Below, piece after piece: positions 34,710-47,455 of a DNA stretch of 64,000 bases. Numbering within the stretch: the first letter of the stretch is position 1; the number at the start of each line of letters is the position of its first letter. The stretch is from Nymphaea colorata (lineage: Eukaryota > Streptophyta > Magnoliopsida > Nymphaeales > Nymphaeaceae): assembly GCF_008831285.2 (NCBI RefSeq), contig NC_045140.1, forward strand, positions 16,986,370 to 17,050,369, in the 5' to 3' direction. Both the position numbers and the translations under genes were made by a program. The notes beneath the pieces were generated by a model. It did not search any database. It was not told where the DNA came from and saw only the letters and a list, made by a program, of their open reading frames with translations.

Positions 34710-37639
34710 ACAGCGACGTGTGGTAAAAAAATGCAACGGCCTTTCTCATCTCATCGTTTGATGAAAAAAAAATATTGTTGGGCCATTTGTAGAAGGCAAG
34801 ATTACTCCGGTTCAGGACCTCCATGGTCTACAGTATATCTTCTAACTTGACTATTGGATTGTCATTATTTGTAGTTCAACCTTAAAAAAGAATCAAACTA
34901 AAGAAACGTTAACCAGTTATGCTACATCCCTTAAAGCACATCGAGAACACCACAATTTCCCCTACAATTTTTCACCAGTCATCCCACTTCTTGCGGCCAC
35001 AATCCTTTTCGCCTTTTTTTCCTGGGAAATGCTTTCCTCTTCCACTGTAGATTCTGTTAGCTTTGTGGGCCCGCCCTCGGCCCTTTCTTTCTGTTTTCAC
35101 CAATGATTATAGAAAGAAAAAAAAAATGATAGGATTGAATTTTGATGGGAAAGAGGAATCACATGAGGGGAAGGAGAGTGAACTACGTCATGAGAGGGAT
35201 GTCCCCCAACAAAATTGCTACTTGTTTCTTGCCTTTGTTACATTCGATCAAATAAAATCTGCTACTTTCCTTTCCCGGTCAAAATGATATATTTTGGTAG
35301 GAAAGTGTGCGAGACTGAAGCTTTGGAGTGGGAAAAAAGAAAACACCCTTTTCCGTCACCATTCTCTGAAGCCCCAAGTTTGCGTCTTCAAGTTGCTATT
35401 TATCTTTGCCGACAAAGTAGGTAAGGTTGAGAAAAAAAGAATGGGCCTCAAATACTCCTGCTAAATCTTATCTCCCCGGCTTGTTAGGGGTCTCTTTCAT
35501 TCAAAGATGAGAAAATATATTGTACTTCTTCCTCCAGTTCATCGTTTTCCCATGATCCTATGCTGAAACAAACGGGCCCTTAAGTTTCTTTCCCAGAATT
35601 GCATCTATTCAGCAACCAAAGTCCATTTATGGTGTGTGTGTGTGTATATATATATATATTAATGAAAAGATTTTCGATGCACACGTATGAGAAAGAAACT
35701 GCCCATCCCGTTTTGAAGAATTCTTCTGATAATTATTCTTGTTCTTGCGGCAAGTACTGAGAAGCTTCTAATTGCTAATATCCAATCTCCAAGGCCAATT
35801 GCGGAGCATCGGGCCAGCATATAATAAAGTGCCCGGTTGCTTTCAATTGAGCTGGTTGATGGGAGGGGCCATCAAAGAATATGGGCCTTCTGCATGTGAT
35901 GACACTTGGTCCAACCTATTCTGCGTGCTTCTTTCCTTTATGTTTTTTTCCCTTCTGCACGGGGTTTTTTTTTCTTTTTATTTTTATAGTTTAAGTCACA
36001 TGACACTAAGTGCATGTTTGATACCCATCTGGGGTATCTATCCTTCCTATAAGGGCGTGTACGTGGAAGAATCAAGTTTGATGTAGGCCGCTTCATGTAA
36101 TATTTAAATCATCATAATGTAAATTCTAATTTTTCTAATAGAACTTTTGATGTGCCAATCCATGGTCCAGGAATGTAAATCATTAAGATTCATTCGGGTT
36201 AGATAAATACATCGGGAATCAGATTCGGTGCAGCTACTTGAACTTGTTTTTCCTTACGTACTCTGTTATAATTGAGATGAGTAAAGGAAGAAAAGTTGGT
36301 GGAGGAGGTGAAAGTGCAGCCAATGGAAAGCCAAACTTTCTTCGCTTTCGAATAAACAGTAAGAATTTTAAGCATCTTTGTGGAAAACGTCAAGCTTGGG
36401 TCGAAATCCGATCCCCCATTGTTGACCTTCAAATATAATCACATCACATGTATCTGCATGTCATTTGAAGATGGTACGTGCTTGTTGCAGATTTTTCTGC
36501 AAATTGAAGGTCAGAAAATGGCTGATTGAAGGTTTTCGAGAGTGTTGGAGTAATGGCTTTGGTGGTGAGAATTGGTACGCCGTTTGTTTTATTTCGAGCG
36601 TCGGGAACAGCAACCTCGTAAGCTTGCCACTTCTCATTACTTGTTTTGGGCATTCCACTGACTAGTAAAGTTTTTATCATTGACGTAAGGAAAAAGGAAG
36701 AAAAGCAGTCTAAAATTCATTTGAAAAAGAAAAATCAACAGGATTCGTTTTCATGAAACTAAGAAATATATTTTATATTCAACAATCTTAATCGACGCCG
36801 ACCCTACCAAGCTGGAGATGAATTCACTTATGTAGGCGCTCCAGCTCATCTTGCTGATGAGTAAATCTTGAGCTAAGTTCACAATAGATGCATAAAAAGG
36901 AAGTTTTTACTTAGGAGAGAACTTAAAAAAATCTTAATTGCTAGTTACTTAAGGCACATAACATAGTTGGTCGAGCAAGCATGTGCATAGAAGGCATGTT
37001 TGTTATTCGATTTTTATATGTGCTACTCTCTTCAACAATAAAAAGTAGAATCGTGACACTCAAGTTAAACAACAGTTATATCTCCGATCTCAAGGCAATA
37101 TAAGAATCGGACAAGAACTTTCAATCTTTTTTTGTCCTTGTTAAACTCTTATTCAGCCAAAAAAATCAATCACTTACTTTAGATCTTATGCGTGCTTTTC
37201 GAGGGTCTCAAAATTCAAAAAGTGTTCCCCATTGGGGCGATATTCGACAAAAATCATCGGTTTTCCCTTCCTGCTTAATGTCTTCGTGTTGGGGAAATTG
37301 AAACCATGTCGCCCACAGAGTTTTGCACATGACAATAAGAACTGTGTCCATTATAATAAGAGCTGCTGTACTTTGATGGTCGCTTCCCCATTCCTTCCTT
37401 TAATATTGTTAAGTGGAAAACAACGCGTGGGTACTTAAAAAAAAAAAAAATCTAAATAAAGGACAGGGAAATGCATTCCGTCGAATATCGTAGTGGATAT
37501 ATTAGTATTTATATAAATTACTTAAAAATAGTTTTTGTGTTTCATGATACGGTGTTTCAACTAATACAAGTTTAGATCATTTTTATATGAAAAAGCAAAA
37601 AAGATATCGCGTACTGCCCGATACGAAGCCGCGTCAATA

Positions 37640-38110
37640 GGCACATGCTTATTTTCCTGGCAGCTCGTATCGGGGGGGCTGGTTCTCTCCCATCTAGCTC
37701 GACCCAGTGGGAGCATCTGACTCGGCCGGACCGAGTCAGAAGTTCATCTCCGTCCTATTCAATAAAAAAAGGGCAATTTCGGCATCTTGGGTTTGACGTC
37801 CTTTGGATAAAGATTCCAAACACGCCTTTACGCTCCTTCTTACCCAAAAAGCGCGCTTCCGCAATGACCTCGACGAATCGTGAGCGACCACGTGGATGTC
37901 CGGAGCGGCAACCCGGATTGGACGCGTGTCGCCCGATCCGTCACCCTTACGTTGTCATGAACGGTCGCGATTAATTTCCCGTCGGGGTCACGGGCCACGT
38001 CGGATGGCGTCCCGTGCTGAACCTTTTCGCCAACGACGTCGACGTGGCGGATGATTCGGCGCCACGACAGCCAAGCGGAAGCCGTTCGCGGATGCGAAAA
38101 GACTCTACTA
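37640..38110. other. GC-rich, CpG-rich island without a gene
   Basis: About 470 bp are clearly richer in CG dinucleotides than the AT-rich flanks, especially 37850-38100. The stretch includes ACGTGG, GACGTGGC and several GTCGACG-like words. No frame gives a recognisable protein. It may be an old promoter, a relic first exon, or an unmethylated transposon fragment. Confidence 0.5.
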
Positions 38111-38934
38111 CCCTTGGCTATTAAAAGTGTTAAAAATTGAGTAAACCTGACATACTTTTTGAAGCTGAAGCAAATTCATTTTAATTCGATTTTAAGTTTT
38201 AATTTAAAAAGCTTTTGTTTACGATCCAACATACATATGATCCCCACGAGGCAATTAGATGATTTCAGATTTTAAGATTAAAACTCTTTTTCGTCTAATT
38301 ATTTCGTACTTGATAAATTTCATATGATTATGACAGCGCTTAACTAAGTGCGACTTACGTCCCTAGCCTTCATACTGTGATGTTGGGTGACAATGATGTT
38401 GCGATGGACACCGAGATTAATGAAACTAGGTTCGTGATTTGTCTTGAATTGAAGAGAACCAACCAGTTTTTGTAACTTGGTAATATATGTCATAAGTTAA
38501 AGTGCTATATCTATAATAGTATTTTGAGATGTTGAAATAGCTTGAACTTGGTATGTACCGCCTTGTAAGAATATAAGGCAACATAAATACTTCATGTTAC
38601 AATAATTTTGGCTTGCCTAGTGATGGTACATCGGATATTATTTGTCATAGAGAACGTGTGATAAGAAGAACATTGTCTTCTTATAATGTGTTTAAAAAAA
38701 AACTCCATGTTCATAGAAAATATTGAGACAACTTGTTCCACTCTCACATTGAGCTTGCCCTAGTTCTATGGATTCCAATCTATCCCTCAGTAGTTTTGGT
38801 TTTTGCGTGGTAGGTCATAATCTACCACCAAATTGTTTCAATTCCAGTTTACAAAATGTTAAAAACTAACACAACCAATTACTTAACAACTTTTTTTATA
38901 AACTCTTGACAAGCAAGCGTTCACAATCTTCAAT

Positions 38935-39080
38935 TGACAACTAAACATATCGAAATAAAAAGTCACAAATATAGACATTTATTTATGTGGACTATCTATC
39001 TATATTTGAAGATTGTGGACTAAACATCTCAAAATGAAATGTCACAAATATAGTCATCTATGTGGACCATCTATATTTAC
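38935..39080. repeat. Diverged tandem duplication
   Basis: CAACTAAACAT.TCGAAATAA and GACTAAACATCTCAAAATGA begin two units, each continuing AGTCACAAATATAG-like sequence, TATGTGGAC.ATCTAT and ATATTTG/ATATTTAC. Confidence 0.75.
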
Positions 39081-39855
39081 ACTCGTTTCTTGAAACAATG
39101 ACACTAACATTCTTTGATCATGTCTCTAGTGGCAAAAGCCTTGTTAAGGGCAACATATTTCTATTCTCCAAATAATTCAATACGTTGCCCTGGAATTAAT
39201 GTAGGGGTATTATTGGAAATAAAATTGCTTTCATTTAGTCTTGATTTTGAACAGCCTGGCGCCTTGTCTGAAAGAAGCAATCGGCCTCAGTTGTCCTTAT
39301 CATATTCAATGTCAGAGTTTGCAGCTTTTTGCTTGCTTTCTGCCATAAATAATTTGCACAATCTTTACCCTCAACTGTCATGTTGTGTCAAACGATAATT
39401 CTACATGTCAATTCGGTTCCTTATCCAACAACGTATCGGATCCAAACTTTGATAACCCCGAAAGGTCTGAAAGAGTGAATTTTCAATCTAGAAACCAAAC
39501 GAGGAAAACTTTTTCTTGGAAAACTTTCAGCCCCTTTCATGTTGGGAAGTAAACCCTCAGCAGGTCCCCCCACTATCTTTTTTCTGAAAGTTATTTTCCT
39601 TGTCCTAAGAGCTTTTCCGTCAAAGTCATTTGCTGCTGTTAAAGAAATCCACACATCGTTTACGGGACACAAACTCGACAAAGAGAGTCTTTGTCCAAGA
39701 AATAGTCATTCTAAATTTACATGGAAAAGACATTTATATTTAAGTGTGTAATTAACATTCTACAAAGGTCCAATAATCAACCATCGAATCTTTTTAGCTT
39801 ATAAATTCTCAGCTTGGCATGTGAGACCCTTTTATCTACCACTCTCTTTCTCTCT

Positions 39856-39858
39856 CTA

Positions 39859-39904
<46 letters not shown>

Positions 39905-39910
39905 GAGAGA
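39856..39910. repeat. TA tract bounded by CTCTCT / AGAGAG
   Basis: CTCTCTCTAATATATATAAA is followed by about 20 AT units and then ATATTAGAGAGAGA, so the whole block can fold on itself. Confidence 0.9.
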
Positions 39911-40329
39911 CTGATAAAATCCATGTCCGATTATAAAAAAAGAAAGGAAGACTAAAAACCTATTTGAAACGAATATTTAATGATCATGGACGAGCCCATT
40001 GAACAGTAGAAGCTATGGGCAATTCCTTAGTTCTATTCGAGATAACTTGGTATGTGAGAATGTGAAGACTAGTAGTTTCATTCAAAATAATATAAACGAG
40101 AAGAATAGATTCCACGGGGGAGACGAGTCAAAAACATGAGCATGTGCTGCCCACCCCTTGATTTAGAAAATCCTAATGTGGATTCTGTAGCTCCAACTTG
40201 CTCAATTAGGCATAAATTGACCAGCCTTTTTTTATTTATTTATTTCAAACCACTTTTAAAGTATTAGGATTTTTTAAAAAAAAAATTCTGCAAAAAATAT
40301 CTTACATACAAAAATAAATGCGGAGCTTG

Positions 40330-40590
40330 ACCACTTAGTCATGTTTCTCTTGAACTCGAGTTGCTCGGCTCGTTGTTTGGTGTCTAAGATCCACGTGATT
40401 GCTGGGCTCCCAAACTCCATCCAAGTCATCCAAATTTGAGTGATTGGGTCCCATATGCCGGATCCAAATCTACAAGGGGGAGATCCAATGACCACAGACT
40501 CGGATCCCCAATCGAGCATATCCGGTTCGACGTCCGATCCGAGTCGGTTAAAACGTGAGCAACGTGCGTCAGCCGTACAACGGAAAAGTA
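40330..40590. repeat. Dispersed-repeat-like sequence upstream of the CONSTANS-like gene
   Basis: The stretch is rich in GGATCC, ATCCGA and CCAAATC words on both strands, a composition typical of dispersed plant repeats near promoters. It lies just before the probable leader of the COL gene. Family not identified. Confidence 0.35.
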
Positions 40591-40779
40591 GTGGTACCTG
40601 TCGGCTGAAGATGCGGGAGGTAAACGAACGGAACGGGGAGAGGGGAGTCATTGTGGGGAGATGGGTGGGGGTAGAGACGTAACTTCAGGTCAGTTATACT
40701 TTTTCCTCCACTGTTCACGCCTTTACACATCGCCGAGAAGAGTGGAGCCCGCACCATCCTGCACTTTTCCGCTCTCCCT

Positions 40780-42772
40780 CTCTCATATTTATTTGGGTTT
40801 GCTCATTTAAATTTATTGCTTTTTTGATTTTTCCCGAGGCAGAAAGGGGAGGGCAAAAAGGTAGGCAGAGCCTGTCCTCCCGTCTCTTCATCCCAAAACT
40901 TTTTCTTCTTTTCTTTTTTTTTTTTATTTTTCTTTCCCCTTCATTTTCTTTATTTCGCTCGCGAGCTTTCATACGGCTCACTGATCGTTTGTTCGTTTTG
41001 AGGTACGATCTTTAATTAATGATGGATTTGCTGTACTTTTTTTTTGGCATTTTTTTTTCTTTTTGATTTGTCGAAGCGCGGGATTCGTCGTTCACAACGT
41101 TATCTTTCGGGTTCGGGCAAGGCTTTTAGCTTTTTTTCGTTATTTTTGTTGTGAGTTTCTGTTGAGATTTTGGATTCGGTGAGAGTGAGTTGAGATCTGC
41201 TGGAATTGTCGGAATTTTTTTTTGCTGTCTGTGGATTTTTGCCTTTCGGACTCCACTACTGGTGATTCCAGTAGGTTTCCGATGAGAGAATCTATGCTTC
41301 TGTGTAGAATCTGCAGCTGACGGCGTGAATTTAGCTGCGAACTTTGGCTCTGTCTCTCGGTTTAACGATTTTGTGTAAACATGACGCTTTTTGTTAGGAG
41401 AATCAGCGGCAGAATAGTGTTTTTTTCGTGTCTAAAGGTGGGATTTGTGATTGAGGATTGCTTGAATCTGTTGAGTATTGTGGGCTCTTGTCGGGGAAAA
41501 AGGTACTAAGATTTTGTACAGAAGACGACTTTCATTTTCGGGCTAATTTCTGTTTGGAAAACTTTAGCCGCAGCCTCTTTGGTTTGATGAATTGCCCAAA
41601 AAATTGGTTTCTGTTTAGCAGTGTGATTTTTTTTTTTTTTTTTGGGCTAACTTGACGTTTCTTTTTCTTTCTTCTTTTTGGGTGATTTAGGCCTTCGCCG
41701 GGGTACTTTTTCTGGTATTGCTTAATTTTTTTTTTTAAAATGATTTGATAGTAGTGCTTTGGCGTTGGTTTGGTACGTGAAAATTCAGCTTATATATTTT
41801 CTTTTTTCGTTTTTTTTTAGACCTTTCTGAACATGAGTTCATCATCAGAGCTGTCAAAGCCATGGATCGAGGCGCCGTGTTTCTCCAATGTCCACTGAAA
41901 ACAGTACGAGTTTGTCTTCATTTAGGAAATGAAGTTCCTCCCATTAGACCCTAAATATGATCTACGACTATTCTGTTACAAGACAATGGAAGTTTACCAT
42001 TTCCAAATATTTTTCTTTAAGGATTGGTTCAGTCTCTCCAGCAACAAGACATACTTTCTTCAAGATTTGAGGAAGTGAAACTTCCAAGAAAGCCATGAAA
42101 TTTCACCGTTCAATTTCGTATTAGTCTATTGTCTTTGTATTTTGTTCTCTTAAATCGAAGATTTGTGAAATAGTGAGGATTGGCGGTATCTTCGGATGTG
42201 CTAGTAGGGTCTTGAAACATCTTTTTACCTGGCACATGTCGATGGAAACAAAGCGTGAAGAACTAGTAGTTCCTGCGCCTGGAGAGGTCTAACAAGAAAA
42301 TTAACCCTCGTTCAAGAACCATTTGTTATCGTCCACTATCTCATTTGTTATGCATTGCGTATCAGCTTTTTTTTATCTTTGTGCACATTGTATTGTCACT
42401 TGTCAATTGCAGTTGCATTGGTTCCTTCATTCCTCGGCTTGTTGTGGTCTGATTCTGATTTTCTCTTTTCAACTGTAATGAGTCAATAACTGCAAACCAT
42501 TCAATTGTTGAGATTAAGTGCATATATGTTGATTAAAATAGCTACGAATTTTCAGCTAAAGCTATGATGGTTTTTGTACTAAATGGAGATCTTACATTAT
42601 CACTGAGATTGATGACAAGTCTAAACTCTTGAATCTGCATTGCAATTCAGGTTGATGACAAGCCTAAGAGGTTGAAATTTCAGAGTGATTAAGGTTGATA
42701 AGGAGTCACATATCTTGCCAACTCAAGGAGTCCAATTTCTTACCTCTGATTCTCTGGAATATTTACAAAAGA
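40780..42772 (+). promoter_or_regulatory. Probable promoter and intron-containing leader of the COL gene
   Basis: ATATTTATTTGG at about 40785 is TATA-like. CT-rich sequence from 40880 to 40960 looks like a leader, and TTTGAGGTACG near 41000 could be a splice donor. Long T-rich stretches ending TTTTTAG at 41819 look like an acceptor. Group III CONSTANS-like genes often have leader introns; exact exon limits cannot be fixed here. Confidence 0.4.
41833..41898 (+). CDS. Possible upstream ORF (21 aa) in the COL leader
   Basis: An ATG 14 bases after a good splice acceptor (TTTTTTTTAG at about 41819) opens a 22-codon frame starting MSSSSELSKPWIEAP and ending in TGA. If this exon is in the mature leader, the frame could reduce translation of the main protein. 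No family match is recognised, so this is a candidate only. Confidence 0.3.
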   Translation: MSSSSELSKPWIEAPCFSNVH

Positions 42773-45700
42773 ATGGGTGTTGTGTGTGACTTTTGTGGAG
42801 ATCAAAGATCTGTTGTTTACTGCAAGTCAGATGCTGCGTGCTTATGCCTTTCATGCGACCGGAATGTTCATTCAGCAAATGCACTTTCTCAACGCCATTC
42901 TCGGACGCTGTTGTGTGATGGATGCAATTCACAACCGGCTAGAGTCAGGTGTATTGAAGAAAAAGTGTCATTTTGTCAAAACTGTGACTGGAACAGACAT
43001 GGTGGTTCAACTACAACTTCTGAACACAAGAGACAGGCAATAAACTCTTATGCTGGCTGTCCCTCTGCTGCAGAACTTTCTAGAATATGGTCCTTTATTT
43101 TGGAATTTCCTTCTTCTGGGGATTCTAAACGTGAACAAGGGATGACCTTGACAAGCATTAACGAGGATAGTGTCACCAACTGTTGGGAGCCTTCAAGCAG
43201 CAACACTCTGGACCTAACTATGCAGAGCCAACTAGGAGAGATGGAAACCACAGATAAATCCAGTTTTTGGATGGACTCTTCACCATTGCCCCCATTAAAC
43301 TCTATGCCATTTGGTGTGGATCAACAAGATGGAATGTTAGACTCTGCTCTACAAAAGGTGAAATCATGATGATGCCTCTGTTCTTATTTAATCTGGATAT
43401 ATTTTCAATGGTATATGTTTCATGCTAATCACCTATTCCACATGATAATTTGCCATCGGAATCACCCATTTTAAACATATGAACCTCAAGTCATAATGAG
43501 TAAAATCACCAACAAGAGGCTTAAGCACAATACTATCTGGTTAGGTGGGAACAAACTTCTGGAATTGAGTTGCTTGCTTCCTCCTGCAAATGTGCATCTT
43601 GGAAGTAGTAAAGCAAAAAAGAAAAAAGTATCCCTTCAGCTGACTTGTTGTGTTGGGGTTTTCCTGCCAAATTCCTTGGGCATTTTACTACTTTTATCCC
43701 ATACTATCCTCTGCCTATTGTTCTTGCCATTAACCTGATCGACTTCTGATGAGCTGTTGAATTAGGTGGTAGCATCTGATGGGTCGCTGCATTGATCTGT
43801 TCTATTTTTCTCGGAGTCAGTCTTGGAAGCTAGACAATGTGGGATGCATAGATTTCTTTTAGCCTTTCTGTACATCCATTTCTAGTTGTTTTTTCCTCCG
43901 ATTTTTTTTTTTTAAGACAAGTTTCCTCTTCCTTGTATTTCTCAATTGTGTTACAAGGCAAAGCACCTTTTGTCAATCATGTGCAACCTGTAAATTATAT
44001 TACAACAGGGCGAACTATACATATTTTTCAGACAGCATGAAGAGAATGTGGATTACTTATTTTCTTGAAACCTTACACAAGATGAACCTAAATATTATCT
44101 TGCAATTGGCTTTCATGTCATGAAAGTACAATAGTTTCCTGAAGTGGCTTTTTTGTCATGGAATCCAAATTCTTATGTCTATAGTTTATTTCTTTCCATG
44201 AGCTATTAGATTTCTTCTGCTTTTTGTGAGTAGTAGAGCTTCAAGTTTGTTCAAAGCACTACAAAACTTTTCTGATGCTACATGCAGTTATCGTGTGATG
44301 GAATGAAGGACCTTGGAATTTTTGAGGATGAAGAGCTATATGAAGACTTCAATATGGGTGATGTAGACCTAACGTTTGAGAATTATGAAGAACTTTTTGG
44401 AAATTCCCAGAATAACTCTCAACTTCCTTTTGATGATGGTGGTGCTGATAGGCTGTTATTGGGGAAGAATGTCTCTGCGGCCAACTCAAATGGAAGAAAT
44501 GAGATTGTCTTAGAGGTGATTACTTTTGTTCATGATGCTTTTTTCTATCTTGATTGCCAATGCCCATTTTGATTGCTACATATATATATATGTGTGTGTG
44601 TGTGTGTGATCGGTGACTCTAGCTATCCATAGTCACCCAACCATCTAATCAAGACTATCAATCTAAAGCAAATGGATGGTTAAGAGAAAAAAAAGGAGAA
44701 AAAGGTGTAAAATAATATTGTAGGACAAAAATACCCATCACCTTTTTCTTTTTGTTTTTCTCTTAACCGTCCATCATATTAGATCGAACAGTCCTGATTA
44801 GATGGTTGGGTGGCTCTACAAAGCCAGAGTCACCATTCAATTTTCCTATATATTTTTTATTTAGTTAATTATTGTTTAGTTGCTTCATTTATCTATATTT
44901 ACATTTTAGTCATTACAAACCTTTTCTATTAGAACTAGTTTAGCCAGATGCGCATTTAAAATGATCAGTTTTGTCCCGGTTCGGCTGACCGCACCAGACG
45001 TACTGTATCAAAAAAGCACTAACATTGACACTGGTGTGGCAGCCGTTTAGGAGCACCCATCTAACATAGTGGACAACTTTATCACTAGTTCATTGTTTCT
45101 AGGCAATCATATTTATTTATATTATTATAGATATAACTATATATATATATATATGTATATATATGTTCTCGCCACACCCACACCTATGTTTTTTTAGAAA
45201 ATGCTGCAGCCACTCCTTCACCTGCACTTGCACCCGCACTTGCACCTGCACCCACGCCCATACCTGCACCCCGCATCTATGTGACATAGAGATCTGACAT
45301 ATGTCTAAATGGGTTTATGAAACTAATTCTCAGTGCAAATATGAGGCTTGTTGCTTTGCATGTCCTTGTAAGACAGCTAGCTGCAAGCCTCATTTTGGTG
45401 AGGCTGTGCTGTCAGACTGGCAAGTCTGGATTGATAACTAGTGGCTGAATTGCCTGATCAACATTTGCTAGAAATATGAGCAAATCAATCTTCAATGCAC
45501 ACCTTCCTCTGCAGTTGTGTCAAATGATTTAAAAGCTGCATGAGTATGTCAAACATGATGATCACAATAAAAGATTAGGTTCATATTTTCTTGTAAAGCT
45601 ATGAAATTAATGCTTTAACACCATGGGTATCTAGAATTCCATCTGCTTGTGGTATTATGATGTATATGGATGGTGATTCTTGGGTTGGTTATATGGACTA

Positions 45701-47455
45701 ATCTTTCATTTCCAAGGTTGTTTCTTTCTTATATCATGACACCATATGTTTTTCCTTAAAAACATCATATGGTCCTGAATGATTAAAGTAAATTGTTCAT
45801 GCAAGTGGGGCTTGAGGTCATTTGAACAGGATATTGTAAACTTTGCCATTCATGATGGAAACCATAGAAACTCAATTCCTTGCCTGATGTCAGTGTCTGG
45901 AAATGTCTTCCCTGTCTTTTTGTGCCTTAGGTAGGAAATTATCAATGCAATACTGAATACTGTATGTGTTCATGAGATCACACTGATTTTGTTAGTGAGG
46001 TTTACTGCTGTTTTTATTCAAAAGAACTTAATTGGTGTTCTATCTGTTTTCTTGGCCAGGCTTCTTCTTCAGCAGCAGATCATGCATCAATTGATGAGTC
46101 CCTTCTTGCTCGTCCAGCAAAAAAATTGCATGCAGCATGCAGAAGTGTGGTCTCTGATTCGGTAATGCCAAGTCATTGCCCTGACACCGAGACAACTCTT
46201 TGTCTGCCACCAAGACAAGCATGTTCGAATTTGTCACTTGCATTTTCAGCATTGAGTGGTGAAAGCAGTGCTGGAGATTATCAAGATTGTGGGATGTCAT
46301 CTATGCTCCTGATGGGGGAACCTCCTTGGTTTTCTACTGGTTCAGACAACTCACATACTCAAGCGAGCAGAGATAATGCTGTCATGCGTTATAAAGAGAA
46401 GAAAAAGACTCGCAAGTAAGTCTTATTAGTTATAAGTAGCTCCCTGTAAGTGTTGGACATGTTCTCTTTTGTGCAGTTATGCTTGCTTAAGGTTCCTAAG
46501 TGAAATTGATTATTTGAGCGATTTAGTTGAAGCCGACAAATGTTTTGACACGAGCTCACATTGCAAAGTTGTACCTGTGTGGTTTGCAATGGTTGTTTGC
46601 TGAATGCAGAATATGTTGTGAATAATTGCAAGGGCTTTAAAATGCTGATTGAGATTGAAGTGTTGGCTTGAACGTGAGGCCACATGGTGGAAGTGGGTGG
46701 GAAAGAACACTTTTTTGTTTTACCAAATGCTTTAGAAAAAAAAGAGAACTACTAGAAATTTCAAAAACTTCCCTTCGTTTTTCCTCCATATAAGTTTTTA
46801 TCAGGTTTCTGAAATACTGCATCTTGGCGTTTTAATTCTATACCTGTCTCTGCTGCTGTAGGGAAAGGAGGGGGGAGAAGCGGTGAATTTGGAGAGTGGA
46901 TGTGCCCTATTCCGAGCAGAAGTTTTGCCTTTTCTTTTCACGCATGCATTAAATAAACAGGACACCTGAGCATATAGCCTATGCCTTGCTTTCCTGCCCT
47001 CTTGCGATTGGCCAACCATAAAATTCTCCTAGCAGATCTTTCCCAGCTTGAGACTTACTAATGCAGCTAATGTAGTGACTGTGAATTATGCTTAATAACT
47101 TATTGTGGCATTGTTTCATTTGTATATGGCTATATGCTAATGTACTGTTTACCTTTTAAATAAATGAATGCAATTGACCTAGCTTACAAATTGCAATAAT
47201 TTGGGCTGCATGTTAGCTCCATAACCCAGAGTCAGATTGAAGAGTCTCAAACGATTTCATATGAAACTGCCATTTCATTTTCTCTTTCTCACCTGAACTT
47301 TTTTATTGATCTAATTGACAAACAGGTTTGAGAAAAAGATAAGATATGCTTCTCGTAAGGCCAGGGCTGACATCAGAAAACGTGTGAAGGGCAGGTTTGT
47401 CAAGGCTGGCGATGCCTATGATTATGACCCACTCTCTGAGACGAAAAGCAGCTGA
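42773..47455 (+). CDS. COL: CONSTANS-like B-box/CCT transcription regulator (group III, COL9/COL10 type)
   Basis: CONSTANS-like proteins are nuclear regulators of flowering and light or clock responses. Their CCT domain contacts DNA with NF-Y subunits. Exons: 42773-43357, 44288-44515, 46060-46415, 47326-47455, summing to 1299 nt, or 432 residues. The N-terminal B-box starts [17 protein letters not shown], with C5, C8, C17, D20, C25, C28, H33 and H42. A second, diverged Cys-rich unit follows (C48, C51, C60, C68, C71). Then come the [14 protein letters not shown] motif (residues about 97-110) and an acidic middle. The CCT domain lies at about 377-420 ([33 protein letters not shown]), split by the last intron. 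One good B-box plus a diverged one and a terminal CCT is the group III arrangement (COL9, 10, 14, 15). I cannot pick the exact paralogue. Confidence 0.92.
44612..44834. mobile_element. Foldback MITE in intron 2 of the COL gene
   Basis: The ends are imperfect inverted repeats of about 45 bp. The left end begins GGTGACTCTAGC and contains CACCCAACCATCTAATCA. The right end reads back as GGTGACTCTGGC and contains the same CACCCAACCATCTAATCA. The pairing continues inside (GGATGGTTAAGAGAAAAA against its complement near 44755-44785), so almost the whole 223 bp can fold into one hairpin. No clear target duplication was found. A TA/TG microsatellite abuts the left side. Confidence 0.8.
45140..45165. 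repeat. TA microsatellite in COL intron 2
   Basis: A simple AT repeat, followed at 45170-45290 by CACCCACACC/TGCACCTGCACC-type short cytosine-rich repeats. Confidence 0.8.

Larger units (their letters stand above)
29534..40700. other. Gene-poor intergenic region of about 11 kb
   Basis: No ORF here has a recognisable domain. Contents I can support: AT-rich elements at 30515-30766 and 32103-32415; a CT/TA microsatellite at 31495-31568; an S-strand repeat typical of dispersed plant sequences rich in GAGCTCGGGCTCAGC-like words at about 34080-34420; a short tandem duplication at 34647-34709; a TG/TA tract at 35632-35660; a GC-rich island at 37640-38110; a diverged tandem duplication at 38935-39080; and a TA tract with flanking CT/AG at 39843-39910. 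Confidence 0.6.
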
